Source of the DNA: Metridium senile
Taxonomy: Eukaryota; Cnidaria; Anthozoa; Actiniaria; Metridiidae
Assembly (NCBI GenBank): GCA_949775045.1
Contig: OX459100.1
Location: 7,229,462-7,293,461, forward strand
Direction: 5' to 3'
DNA: 64,000 nucleotides
Part shown: in pieces, positions 32,496-43,850 of the stretch
How positions within the stretch are numbered: the first letter of the stretch is position 1
Layout: each line of letters begins with the position of its first letter
The notes under the pieces: model-generated
What the model was told of the DNA's origin: nothing
Seen by the model: only the letters and a program-made list of their open reading frames with translations
Database searches by the model: none
Program-made: the position numbers and the translations under genes

Positions 32496-32668
32496 CAATT
32501 AGTAGAATACGTGTGCCTGGCTATCAGATTCGAGGACACTTATGTCCGCCTCTAGGATTCGAGGACACTTGTATCCGGATTCTTCCCAATTAGTAGAATA
32601 GTGTGCCTGGCTATCAGATTCGAGGACACTTATGTCCGCCTCTAGGATTCGAGGACACTTGTATCCGG
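32491..32668. repeat. About 88-bp direct duplication
   Basis: TCTTCCCAATTAGTAGAATA, GTGCCTGGCTATCAGATTCG and GGATTCGAGGACACTTGTAT occur twice in the same order, separated by about 88 bp. The first starts inside the LINE remnant. Confidence 0.8.
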
Positions 32669-32706
32669 CTATTTGATTTGAAACGTTATTTGAGATTTAC
32701 TGAATG

Positions 32707-32844
32707 ATATCACATCTATAAAAAAAAACTCGATTCTGATTGGCTGACAACATTGCACACATCCGGGAACTTTGCTTTTGGATACCTTTCAAATACTTGC
32801 ACTTTTGTTCTCAGAAACTCGTATTTTTTATAGATGTGATATTA
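32707..32844. mobile_element. 138-bp foldback MITE
   Basis: Ends ATATCACATCTATAAAAAA (left) and TTTTTTATAGATGTGATAT (right). Inner arms TCTGATTGGCTGA are not mirrored. Next to it 32847-32945 forms a second hairpin (AGGAAATTACACC / GGTGTAATTTCCT). Confidence 0.7.
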
Positions 32845-33059
32845 ACAGGAAATTACACCTATGAGGCGCACTCGTGGTATTAATTCACTTTCATCAAATA
32901 CGCGCGGTATTTTTCATTAATTCTTCTCGAACGGTGTAATTTCCTATACTAATTAGTAGTTTCATTTGGCGCATCAATATTTTTTGGAAATAACACCGCG
33001 AAGGATAATACTTTCTCACGTTTAGAATGTTAATATAATCCTTCGTTTGAGTAACATTT

Positions 33060-33565
33060 GACATGCACCGCAAACATGGATTAACGACTTAAACCGCTGA
33101 AAAAAATATAAAACTTTATCTAGGAACCATACACGTTTTAAGCTTCAACAAGGCAAAACCCTCGAATTTTGCACGGGACTCTATACTTTCGTTATGCTCA
33201 ATTGAAAGAACCTAAAAAACTGTACATTAAAGGACTAAATATGACAGATCAAGATATTTCTTTGTCTTTTATTCAAAACTATCCATGTTGTATTTTAGAA
33301 TGATTCATTAGCTGGCATTTTTGCTTTATATAGTATGAAAAAAAAATTTTCTTATGAGTTGTGATTTTTTCATATCGCTTCCGTTTTCGCAAATTTTGCT
33401 TCAAATCTCGCGCGAAGGCATTTATTAAATGCTGATTATCTAGAAAACAAGCTCGGGACACCCCATTTTTCTTTTTATATTTGGAATCAGCATTAAATTT
33501 CACATTAAATTATCGTACTTTAAAGAAAAGTTTAATATTATTTTTAAAAGTAGCCAGTCACCTTA
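33060..33565 (+). mobile_element. Dispersed element AGGTRACTGGCTACTT, 3' part (copy 1)
   Basis: Shares about 350 bp with 45095-45515 in the same order: CACGTTTTAAGCTTCAACA, TTTTGCACGGGACTCTATAC, AACTATCCATG, TTTTCATATCGCTTCCGTT. It ends AAAAGTAGCCAGTCACCTT, the complement of the other copy's 5' end, so the family has inverted termini. This copy lacks the 5' terminus. Confidence 0.65.
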
Positions 33566-33631
33566 AAACATCAACTAGCCACACTGTCTGATACGATGTA
33601 AAGGTTACATCAGTTTGACTATTTATATGTA

Positions 33632-33730
33632 ATATATACAATATGAGCGGCCGATCTGTATCCGATATACAACGGCGAGTCGAAGACGAGCCGTTGTATA
33701 TCGGATACAGATCGGACGCGAATATTGTAT
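33632..33730. mobile_element. About 95-bp perfect hairpin
   Basis: CGATCTGTATCCGATATACAACGG pairs over its full length with the complement at 33688-33712 around a loop CGAGTCGAAGACGAG. Outer TATACAAT / ATTGTATA also pair. Confidence 0.75.
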
Positions 33731-33937
33731 AGAACTTATGAAAGTCCAACGTTAGTTCTTTCATATTTTACTAAAATTGTCAAGATAAATGTAAATCTGG
33801 CCGAGAAAATTCAAGTTAAAACTTATGCAAATCAGGACGAAATCTGTATGAGATTTACAACCTCCGTCACGGACGTGAATTCTTTTGTCAATTGCTCATT
33901 AATTATTCATGAATTTTATAATTATCAATAAAGGCTT

Positions 33938-34545
33938 CGTCATCATCATCATATATATGTATCATAAACATCATTATTATGACCATCATCATCATTATCA
34001 TCACCATCATCATAATCCCTTTTATTTATATCATTATTATCATCAATTATTACAATCACTTTTGTTATAATCATTATTATTATCAAGCCATCACCATCAT
34101 CGTGACCGTCATTGTCATAACCATCACTATTATCATCACAATCATCATAATCCCTTTTTTTATTAATATCATTATTATTATCATCACAATCACTTTTATA
34201 ATCATTATTATTTGCAAAGCCATCATCATCATCATCGTAATCCCTTTTGTAATCATCATCATTATTATTATCAAGCTATCATCATCATCATGACCATCAT
34301 TGTCATAACCATCAACATGATCATCAACATCATTATAATTCCTTCTATCAATATCATTATTATTATCATCACAATCACTTTTATAATCATTATTATTTGC
34401 AAGCCATCATCATCATCGTAATCCTTTTTATTATCATCATTATTATCAAGCCATCATCATCATCGTGACCATCATTGTCATAACCATAACCATTATCATC
34501 ACCATCATAATAATCCCTTTTATAATCATCATTAAAATCAAGCCA
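33938..34545. repeat. ATC/ATT microsatellite with AATCCCTTTTATAATCAT higher-order unit
   Basis: Trinucleotide runs punctuated by CATAATCCCTTTT and CAAGCCATCATC blocks about every 100-120 bp. No coding capacity inferred. Confidence 0.8.
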
Positions 34546-34777
34546 CCGCCATCTTAATCACCATTATCGCCAACCTTTTCAAGACCCCATCTGCGAGAAA
34601 GATAATTGATTTATTTTTCGAATCATTTGTCGTAATGGAAAACATTGTGGTGCGCACTTCCAAGTATAGTATTGCATTATGTCTATCATATCGAGCTTTC
34701 ACAATGAGTGCTTTTTTAAGAAATGTCTAGATATAAATATAAATACAAGAAGCTCCTTCCGTGTGAGAATTATTCAC

Positions 34778-34928
34778 TTAAAGGTGGACGTAGTGTTTAC
34801 AAGTGTTGGTATTGTGATTTTTATTTGTCAACCAGTTTTACAATAGATTTTCTTAATTTTCTTTGTTCTAATAACAGTGGTTGGTTGGCAAAACCATGGC
34901 AAACTACGTCACTGTAAGTCCACCTATT
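34778..34928. mobile_element. Imperfect foldback, AGGTGGAC ends
   Basis: Left AAAGGTGGACGTAGTGTTTA, right CTACGTCACTGTAAGTCCACCT. Non-coding. Confidence 0.5.
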
Positions 34929-34939
34929 GAAGTGTTTAT

Positions 34940-35211
34940 TTAAATAGTGTCTTTCTTTCTTTTACTTTTCTATTTTTTTCTTTTCCTTTTTGTTTTCTAT
35001 CCTTGTCTTTTCGCTTCTCTTCTCTTCTCTTCTTTTCTCTTCTCTTCCTTTCTTCTTTTCCTTTCCTTTCCTTTCCTGTCCTCTTCTCTTTTCTTTTCGT
35101 CTATTCTCCTCACTTCTCTACACTTCTCTTCCTTTCTTTCCTTTCCTTAACTGTTATCATTATCATTATTATTATTTTTTCTTTCTTTCTTTCTCCCTTT
35201 TTTTCTTTCCT

Positions 35212-35243
<32 letters not shown>

Positions 35244-35289
35244 TTTTCCTTTCTTTCTTTTTTCTTTCTTTCTTTCTTTCTTTCTTTTT

Positions 35290-35357
<68 letters not shown>

Positions 35358-35382
35358 GCTTTCTTTCTTTCTTTTTTTAACA
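34940..35382. repeat. Polypyrimidine tract and (TTTC)n microsatellite
   Basis: CT-rich sequence becoming (TTTC)n at 35180-35370. Phe/Leu/Ser frames and Lys/Glu/Arg frames are artefacts. Confidence 0.9.
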
Positions 35383-35799
35383 AATGCATCAGTGTTTTTG
35401 TGGATGAACGTAAGAGTTCTTTTCGAACTTAACATTCCAATAACTTCAAACTATAATTGAAAAAAAAATACAAGTGGTTTTCAATGGGTTTCTGATAATC
35501 ATTCATTACTTAGAAACTAGAAGTGTTTCTATGTAGCGAGCTTGGCGATGTACTCACTCTGTCAAGCAGTGCATTGAGTGCTTTTATACGTAAAAAGAAC
35601 AACACTTGAATTCGCCGGTAACAAATCGATTTGGGGACTGAGCTCAAGTTTTTACTCGCACTGGTGCTTTGGATTGTTTGCATTAACATACAAGAACCGG
35701 CTGATGTGAAATTACTCTAATACTTCTAAGAAAACTCCACAATTATGGAATACATGAAATAATTAATGACTGGTTCTCATCATATATTTAATAGGCCGC

Positions 35800-36040
35800 A
35801 CTCAAACTACACAAATAGGTGATTATATATCCGATAAAGTGAAATTCATCGGGCGTCCCACAAGGGTCAGTCCTGGGACCCCTACTATTTATCCTTTACA
35901 TAAATGACATCTACAATTCGTCCGATAAATTTTATTTTTTAATGTATGCACTGATGACACCAATTTGCTGTTTGAGGATAAAAGTCTAAAATCAGTTGAA
36001 AATACTGTCAACAAATAGCTTTCTCTCATACACGATTGGT
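35800..36040 (+). pseudogene. LINE reverse transcriptase fragment with frameshift in the YADD motif
   Basis: From 35843 the frame reads NSSGVPQGSVLGPLLFILYI, the RT finger/palm signature of CR1/Jockey-type LINEs. The catalytic YADD is split by two extra bases at 35951-35952, after which DDTNLLFEDKSLKSVENTVN continues to a stop near 36018. The copy is dead. The RT sequence is cut by the element at 36045 and resumes downstream. Confidence 0.8.
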
Positions 36041-36044
36041 TCTA

Positions 36045-36395
36045 GGTGATCTCGCTTCGAAGCGCGCAAAGGATTGTTTGTCAAAACGAATAGTTCCAAA
36101 ATGGCGCCTCGAGACAAAAACAATTTTGGTTACTTTTAGGCCGATTTGCGTTTTGTTTTTATTCTTTTTTTATCCTTGAAAGAGCAGCAGTGAACTTTTA
36201 TTGCCCAAGTAACATATAACTTTTTAATGTAAAGCTAGTTTGATGATGTATTTATCAAGGGTTAACACAGGAAACAACTCTCTCTAACGACGCCATCTTG
36301 GAACTGTTGGCAATGCGATAGAAATGCTTCTGATTGGCTTATACTAACCGGAAGTGTGCGCGCGAAATAACCTGCTTGACTGCAAACAAACTATA
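36045..36395 (+). mobile_element. Non-autonomous element AGGTGATCTCGC, copy A, inserted in a LINE
   Basis: Starts AGGTGATCTCGCTTCGAAGC and ends GCGCGCGAAATAACCTGC, an imperfect inverted terminus. Interior ATGGCGCCTCGAGACAAAAA and GACGCCATCTTGGAACTGTT. A reverse-oriented copy lies at 48975-49285. It splits the LINE remnant: RT before it, C-terminus after it. Confidence 0.7.
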
Positions 36396-36404
36396 TCTCA
36401 ATAT

Positions 36405-36700
36405 CAAAAAGTCGAATTTCACTATTTTATTTTCTCTAGAACATAAAGATTATGTAACATATCTGGGAGTATTTATTAAGTACTTATTGACTGAGTGATC
36501 AGGTGCATCACTATAAAACCAGATCTTCTGCAAAAGGAAATTATTATGTCAAATATTCACGACTGTATAAACAAAAAGGATCACTCTCCCAGACCGGCAC
36601 TAAAATTTGGAATAGTATTCCCTAAAATTGCCAAAATCCTCTTTTAAAAAAACTTGTTACAAATACTTTCAGAGGAGGATGCCGACTTTGTTGACCAGAC
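36405..36700 (+). pseudogene. LINE remnant, C-terminal part
   Basis: Reads DYVTYLGVFI (36445-36475) and later SRLYKQKGSLSQTGTKIWNS then IP (36560-36625), the typical C-terminal block of LINE ORF2. Frames shift between blocks. Same decayed copy as 35800-36040. Confidence 0.65.
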
Positions 36701-36895
36701 AACTCTATAATAATGAAAATTGCCCAAAGCTATAATTGACATGCATGTTTTATACTATGCAAAATTATATGTTATATTAGTCTATGCTATATGTTGGACT
36801 GAAGCTTTATCATCATCATAGTTGTGTATATTTATTGATTCGCCTTTTTTCTTGCTTTCTTTATACTCTTTCTTTATAATATATTTATCTATTAT

Positions 36896-37135
36896 AGGTA
36901 ATATAATGAAATTTGTAACACCGTAAAAAATGTTGACTTCACTTTACTGACGTTTCGAGCTTTAGCCCTTCGTCAGAGTAAAAAAAGCTTTTTTTTTTAC
37001 TCCGACGAAGGGCTAAAGCTCGAAACGTCAGTAAAGTGAAGTCAACATTTTTTACGGTGTTACAAATTTCATTCTATTACCTATCATTTATATCAAACAC
37101 TGACGCAGCCTATACTAGATTACTTGGTAGTTTCC
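36896..37135. repeat. Head-to-head pair of Penelope-tail-like repeats
   Basis: Left copy on the minus strand, right copy on the plus strand, meeting at about 36983-36994 (AAAAAGCTTTTTT). Arms of about 90 bp are nearly perfect complements (GTTGACTTCACTTTACTGAC against its complement), so a transcript would form a long hairpin. The left copy has the intact hammerhead-like core; the right has CCGACGA. Confidence 0.8.
36943..36982 (-). ncRNA. Hammerhead-ribozyme-like motif, family A, intact core
   Basis: Minus strand, 5' to 3': stem I TTTACT (36982-36977), CTGACGA (36976-36970), one A, stem II GGGC-TAAA-GCTC (36968-36957), GAAA (36956-36953), stem III AC/GU with no loop, C17 at 36949, then AGTAAA (36948-36943) closing a six-pair stem I. 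All invariant core positions I can check are present. The bulged A before stem II and the two-pair stem III weaken it as a monomer; dimeric forms are known for Penelope/retrozyme ribozymes. Confidence 0.5.
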
Positions 37136-37139
37136 ATTT

Positions 37140-38450
37140 ATTTATCTATTAATTTATAATTACTTATTTAAATTGTAGTAGTTATTATTATTTAAATTGT
37201 GTGTATGTAAAATCTCTTAAACTGAATTTTCAAGTTATAAAATATTTCACTGCTTGCCTCGAATAGCTATGCTAACTGCGGCATGCAGTGAATATTTCGA
37301 AATGTATTGCCAAAAATGGAAAAAAATGATGTAGAATCGTCTAGCAATGTCACAATTTACCAATTGATGTTTTCACCAAGGGGAGGAAAGTTAAGTTGAT
37401 TCTCAAGGGGTTTTTCAAATGTGTGCGTTCGGTTATTTATTAATTGAAAGAGCTTCTACTCAGCTTTTGATAATCAATCATTCTCTTCCGTCAACAATCA
37501 CAAATATTGGATATTTATTTTGGGCATTAAGGTAATTCTGCACGGAATTCATTTTGTAAATCTAATTGTATGTTGTGTTTTTTCTTGCTGACAGTGCTCA
37601 TAATTTTTTCGTATTACTAGCTAATTCCTTAACAAGAAACATTCACACATCTGTTTTAGACCGCCTGGGTTTATTAAAAATGTTGACGCTTACTTGTCTC
37701 GGTGGAGATTGACAACCTGTATTGGCACTCCCCAACAGGCAGGTAAAATAGTTATTTTAATCCTTGTGGCAGTAAAAAGGAAGACAGATTTTTCTCACCT
37801 GGGTACAAAGGATTGACATACTGTCCTCGCCATATTGTGACTTCAAAACTATGATTTATTAATTTATTTGTATATGATACAGACGATTTTCGACATCTTT
37901 TTATACCGTCGTCTTGCTTCTACAGACTTCCAAGACAAGACTAGGTTTTGCAGCTACGTTATAGTGGAAGTACGCTTTTCTCCGTTACCCATTGACTGTG
38001 TTGCTGCTCCTTAAAAAAAAGAAGCAAAATTGACATGCATAGATTGTTTTGCAGCAGTATGTGTTGAGCCGGTTACAAACGTTGCGTCACAATCAATTAA
38101 TGATAAGCTGGCTTGAACTCTTCTATATAAGGCACAAAGCTTTTAAGATATTTTGACTCAGTATGTAATAGTGTTGTAATCTATCAACCTCTCTGCGTTA
38201 ATTTTGACAGAAAAAAGATCAAATTACATTTTTTTTTCTTTTCTTTTGAAAACAAATTTGCAGATTGACTTCGATAGAATCTAGACCTTCTAGAAAACCA
38301 TTAACCCAACGTCGCCCTTCTAGATAAAGAACAGTAACATACAAAAAGGAAGAATTATACAATTTAGTCAGTGTTGCGAGGAACGACAATTGGCAATTTG
38401 ACTTACAACATTACAGAGGTAAGTGCTTTTTTTGTTTGTTTTTTTGTTCG
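37140..38450. other. No recognisable gene
   Basis: A small hairpin at 37240-37300 (AAATATTTCACTGC / GCAGTGAATATTT). No supported coding exon. Confidence 0.4.
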
Positions 38451-38477
38451 AAAAAGCTTTGATCACCACCGCCCATC

Positions 38478-38772
38478 AAAAACAACACCGGGGGGGGGGG
38501 GGGGGGTACCTTTTAGGTTAAAAATATTTCCTGTGCGTACCTTTTAGGGTCCTTTTAGGATTCTAGCTCAAAAATCAGTTACGTAACATGATTTCGTACC
38601 TGTAAGAGTCATTTTTACTCTGTTTTGTTGCTTTGTTGGGGTAAAAATCGACAAGGCTTTATCAGTTATTTTTATCTGTGCGTACCTTTTAGGGGTCGTT
38701 TTCAAAACCTCCGCCGATCACCCCTACCACTTGGACAAAGGGAGTACCCCCCCCCCCCCCCCCCCCGGGAAA
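38478..38772. mobile_element. Foldback-like element with G-run and C-run ends
   Basis: A G run followed by GTACCTTTTAGG at the left, GTACCCCC and a C run at the right. Interior repeats GTACCTTTTAGGGTCCTTTT. Related in style to the elements at 9888 and 30520. Confidence 0.5.
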
Positions 38773-38999
38773 CAACCAGTCGTTTTGCAAATGTCTTCCT
38801 CTGACAGAGCTCAGTGTTGATAACAAGTCGAGAAAGAGATAAGTGAGGCATTAGCATAATGTGTGTAAATGTGTTTACAAATTGATAAAGCTTTATCTTT
38901 TCTAAAGGAGTCACACATGGAATCGGATGTGGTTTTTTTCATTATGTAGAAGGAAATAAATCCAAGAATTCAGTCTTTTACACACTTAAAGCCAAGAAA

Positions 39000-40290
39000 T
39001 TTATTGATAATATAGATATTACAATATGGCTCCAATGTTCCGTGGAAAACTTTTAAATACTTAAAAATTGATATGAATTCTGGGGGTATTTACGTATGGA
39101 TAATTGCATACGAGAAATAACTAATTTACAAATTTCGTATTAATATTTTAAAACTCGTTAAAAAGACAGTTTATCACATTTTAATATAAATATAGATATT
39201 ATAATATGGCTCCAATGTTCTGTGGAAAACTTTTAGATACTCAAAAATGGATATGAATTCTGGGGCAAATGGATAATTGCATACGAGAAATGCGGAGCAA
39301 TTTACAAATTTCGTATTAATATTTTAAAACTCGTTAAAAAGACAGTTTATCACATTTTAATATTAATATAGATATCAAAATATGACTGCAATGTTCTATG
39401 GAAAACTTTTAGATACTCAAAAATGGATATGAATTCTGGGGCAAATGGATAATTGCATACGAGAAATGCGGAGCAATTTACAAATTTCGTATTAATATTT
39501 TAAAACTCGTTAAAAAAAACAGTTTATCACATTTCAATATTAATATAGATATTACAATATGGCTCCAATGTTCTGTGGAAAACTTTTAGATACTCAAAAA
39601 TGGATATAAATTCTGGGGCAAATGGATAATTGCATACGAGAAATGCGGAGCAATTTACAAATTTCGTATTAATATTTTAAAACTCGTTAAAAAAAACAGT
39701 TTATCACATTTCAATATTAATATAGATATTACAATATGGCTCCAATGTTCTGTGGAAAACTTTTAGATACTCAAAAATGGATATAAATTCTGGGGCAAAT
39801 GGATAATTGCATACGAGAAATGCGGAGCAATTTACAAATTTCGTATTAATATTTTAAAACTCGTTAAAAAAAACAGTTTATCACATTTCAATATTAATAT
39901 AGATATTACAATATGGCTCCAATGTTCTGTGGAAAACTTTTAGATACTCAAAAATGGATATGAATTCTGGGGCAAATGGATAATTGCATACGAGAAATGC
40001 GGAGCAATTTACAAATTTCGTATTAATATTTTAAAACTCGTTAAAAAAAACAGTTTATCACATTTTAATATTAACATAGATATTACAATATGGCTCCAAT
40101 GTTCTGTGGAAAACTTTTAAACACTCAAAAATGGTTAACAATTTGAAAGAATTAAAAATAGATACTAATTATATACGAGAAATTAATTTCGTATTAATAT
40201 TTTAAAACTCGTTAAAAGACCAGGTCTTCGCATTTCAATATGAATAGAGATATAACAATATGACTGCAATGTTTTGTGGAAAAGTTCTAC
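39000..40290. repeat. 177-bp satellite-like tandem array, eight units
   Basis: GATATTACAATATGGCTCCA starts units at 39015, 39195, 39371 (variant), 39548, 39725, 39902, 40079 and 40249. The steps are 180, 176, 177, 177, 177, 177 and 170. Inner units are nearly identical; outer units are diverged, as expected from unequal exchange. No open frame spans units. Confidence 0.9.
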
Positions 40291-40294
40291 TGAC

Positions 40295-41890
40295 ACATGT
40301 TATTCACAAAAAAGCGGATTTTTTTATTGAACATTCTTTCAACAACTAGATAAATAAATTCAATTAAAATAAATTCAGGTTGTTACTAGTGAAGAGATAG
40401 CTCAAAAGTTATTTACAAAATGATCGGGTTTTTTTCATGAATATTTCATCTCTTTTCAGCTATTAGTTCTACAGTTGTAAATTGTATAACAAATACTTGC
40501 TTATCTATATATACCATAAAAACATCCTGTTGAGCAGATTTTTGCCTTTATATTATATTTATATTGTATATATTATATTATTATATTATATATAGTCCGT
40601 ATTATAATCTGGCTTTTATTACTAAGAGATTTACCCTGTATTTAGGAAATATAGGTCGTCTTATCGTACAAAACTCGGTTGTATATGAGTGGTTTTTAAT
40701 GAGATCGTTGGGCGTTATTAATTTTATCTCACTGGAGTCAACAATTATCTGGAGATAGTACTTATGATAAACAGACTTTCAACGAGCAATTTCAATCTGA
40801 GCAAGTTATCATGATTTTTACAACTTCCGTCCGACCTTTCAAGTGAAAAAAAAAGATAGAGATTAAACGAAAAATAAAGATTTCACGCTGACTTTCCTAA
40901 TTATATAAATGTACAAAAAGTATAATTACAAGGTTTGCGGGTTTATTGATATGTAGCGATATACAGTCAATTTAATATTGTCAATACCAAAAAAGACATT
41001 AACACTAAAACAAATGTCACGTGACACCACATTCGCTCTATTAAAATGCTTGATACTAGTATTACTTGTGAACAGAGATTTCATATTTCATTTCTTATTC
41101 CATGTTCACGGTTACTCATTAATACAGTTAAACATGGAAATTTCAACTGCAAAAACAAAGAATCACGCGTCAGTTGATGTAGTGTTGATCTCTACTTTAC
41201 CAGGACAGCGTTCAGTAATGACTTAGCTGTTTCAAAGCATATTAAATAGAACAAAAAGAAAAAACAATTTTGGAATTCAAAAACAATTCTTCAGCAGTTT
41301 CTCTCGTATTACGAACTAGATACAAACAAACTTCGATACAATTGTTTTTATAATTTTCTATGAAGTTTTCCTGTGCGCAAATTAAAAAAAATGCAGAAAA
41401 AGTTGCTAACTATATCGAGAATCTAACGAAAACTCTAACATAAAATAGTTTTTATAATATAAATTATTGGGCAAAAGAAAAGGGAAGTCGTAAAAAAAAT
41501 CTTATCATAATATGACATCATAGCATCAAAAATCCTATCAAATTTGCCAATTTTTTTCAAAGCCAATTAAGAAAACCATATTACATCAGTTTCCCTAATG
41601 CTTTTAAAAAACATATTCGTAAGCGTGGGAACAGGTAGCTTTGTGAACAATTTGAATATAAATTGATTACTTAGCTACTAATCGATTTCTATAATTCCGC
41701 GTTGGCAAATCATAAGTACAAATGGATAATTTATAACGAAAACATGTTATTATCGACACTACTTGCAATACCATTTTCGCAAGGTATCAGGAGATTGAAC
41801 TGAACACGACCACAGTACGGATTGGTGTGGAAGTCGACGCTGAACTACCGGAGAGAGCAGTGCAAAACTAGAAGTAAGAAGAAGTAAAGT
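40295..41890. other. No recognisable gene
   Basis: Open frames at 40564 and 40978 are short, A+T-driven and without known motifs. Nothing else supported. Confidence 0.4.
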
Positions 41891-41899
41891 AGTAATACA

Positions 41900-42118
41900 G
41901 GGTCTGAATGGGGGGTCCCAATATCAGTTAACAGCTAAATTTTAGCAATTTTCTCAGTTATCAGTTAGATTAAAAACAAAGAAATATTTATTTTCAAATT
42001 TATTAATTAAAAACAAAGAAATATCAGCTAACAGTTATTCCTAAAAAGACACGGAATTCTCAGATAACAGTTAATTTTTTAGCCGTTTCTCAGTTAACTG
42101 TTAACCCCATGCAGACAC
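41900..42118. mobile_element. Foldback element with CAGTTAAC termini
   Basis: Left GTCTGAATGGGGGGTCCCAA then ATCAGTTAACAGCTAA; right CTCAGTTAACTGTTAACCCC then ATGCAGAC. Interior is A+T-rich with duplicated TTAAAAACAAAGAAATAT. Confidence 0.55.
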
Positions 42119-42134
42119 AATCTTTTCCACTCTT

Positions 42135-42175
42135 CTGATGACGGTCGGTGCCCGACGAAGGCTAAAGATCTAAAT
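42135..42175 (+). ncRNA. Degenerate hammerhead-like motif
   Basis: CTGATGACGGTCGGTGCCCG then ACGAAGGCTAAAG. The CTGATGA core and a GTCGG/CCGAC stem are present, but the GAAA box reads GAAG, so it is probably inactive. Confidence 0.3.
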
Positions 42176-42269
42176 CAAAAACAGTAGTATTAGTATGGCC
42201 TTACTCTTATGTTTACACACAATGCTACAGAAGGACAACTTTAATATTCTTTAATGGAATAATGATTTA

Positions 42270-42620
42270 AAGTAATGAATGATCATCGAATGACTTGTTT
42301 CGATTGCATTCGACAATCGAATGAAATGGAATTCACAAACTTTTTTGAGAAATTCGAATGCGTTCGATTTGAAGCAAAACACAAAATAACCGTAAATTAA
42401 CTAAAAAGTCACTAAAAAAAAACTGTCTTATTATCATAACTTATATATATTACTGTAAATTTACGTTTATTCGTATTTTATTCGTATTGTACTCAACTGC
42501 AATCAACGGAAATCGAATGCAATCATCGAATTCACAATTTTTTTGGCGTTCGATTTCGTTCGATTGCATTCAATCATATGATTACGTTCGATTCTATTCG
42601 ATTTCCGAATCATTCGATTG
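42270..42620. mobile_element. Foldback rich in ATTCGATT words
   Basis: Left half (GATCATCGAATGACTTG, GGAATTCACAAACTTTTTT) and right half (GAATTCACAATTTTTTTGG, CCGAATCATTCGATTGAT) are imperfect mirror images. Confidence 0.4.
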
Positions 42621-42639
42621 ATAACGCCGGGAAACAAAT

Positions 42640-43160
42640 GAAGAGAAACAATCAACTGTATTTCCAGGGCAACACGTACTAAAATGTCCGTTGCAGATCA
42701 GCGATAAACTCGCTAGTCAAAAAGGTACTATGAATGACAAAGAAATAAAGACAAACAATCAACTGCATTTCCAGGGCAACACGTACTAAAATGTCCGTTG
42801 CAGATCAGCGATAAACTCGCTAGTCAAAAAGGTACTATGAATGACAAAGAAATAAAGACAAACAATCAACTGCATTTCCAGGGCAACACGTACTAAAATG
42901 TCCGTTGCAGATCAGCGATAAACTCGCTAGTCAAAAAGGTACTATGAATGACAAAGAAATAAAGACAAACAATCAACTGCATTTCCAGGGCAACACGTAC
43001 TAAAATGTCCGTTGCAAATCAGCGATAAACTCGCTAGTCAAAAAGTTACTATGAATGACAAAGAAATAAAGACAAACAATCAAATGTATTTCCAGGGCAA
43101 CACGTACTAAAATGTCCGGTCACAAAGTTACTATGAATGACAAACAAATAAAGAGAAACA
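42640..43160. repeat. 107-bp minisatellite, five units
   Basis: ATCAACTGCATTTCCAGGGC recurs at 42651, 42758, 42865, 42972 and 43079, an exact 107-bp step. Inner units are almost identical; the last is internally deleted. Confidence 0.9.
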
Positions 43161-43609
43161 AGAGATGCATGAGTACAGTAGAGAGAGCTTAGGAAGGATT
43201 AAGAATTAATAAATAATCTCTTACAAAACTCAAGAACCATGACTGGAAAGCCAATTTGTAAATGAATACATTGGGTTTTTTTTCACAAATAATAATGTCA
43301 CTTTATCCGTATTTGAGCGGAAATTTTGAAGACAGTGGACGAGAAGTTGATAAGGATGACAAAGAAAGAAAGATGATACACAGAAATAGATAGAGAGGAT
43401 TACGAAATCATGACTTAAATTTAGAAAAACAATGACCGATTACAAGCTAATACAAAACTCAAGAATTAAGATTGGAAAAGGATTTTGTACTAAGGTATGC
43501 ACGAAACGGAAAGTACCGCACGAACCAACAAAGACAAAATAAGTGCAAAATAGTAAGTGATATATGCACCTTATAGTGTTACTTACTGACGTAAGAAGAT
43601 GATAATAGT

Positions 43610-43661
43610 AAAATGATAATAATAACATCAACAATGACTGAAAAAGGTATATGTAATGATA

Positions 43662-43699
<38 letters not shown>

Positions 43700-43850
43700 G
43701 ATAATAGTAATAATAATGATAATGATAATAGTAATAATAATAAGAATGAGAATGATAATAAGAATGAGAATGATAATAAGAATGAGAATGAGAATAAGAA
43801 TGAGAATAAGAATAAGAATAAGAATAATGGATCTCAAAATACAGAGATAG
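43610..43850. repeat. AAT/AATGAG compound microsatellite
   Basis: AATAATGATAATAG units grading into AATAAGAATGAG units. 43860-45040 has no gene I can support; a Lys/His/Ile-rich frame at 44546-44884 lies in a diverged internal duplication (CCTTCACATATCCCTA). Confidence 0.8.

Noticed and set aside
35147..35460. Lys/Glu/Arg-rich and Phe/Leu/Ser-rich frames
   Set aside because: (TTTC)n repeat on both strands.
40978..41226. 82-codon plus-strand frame
   Set aside because: No conserved motif, repeat-free but A+T-rich; no splice or promoter support.
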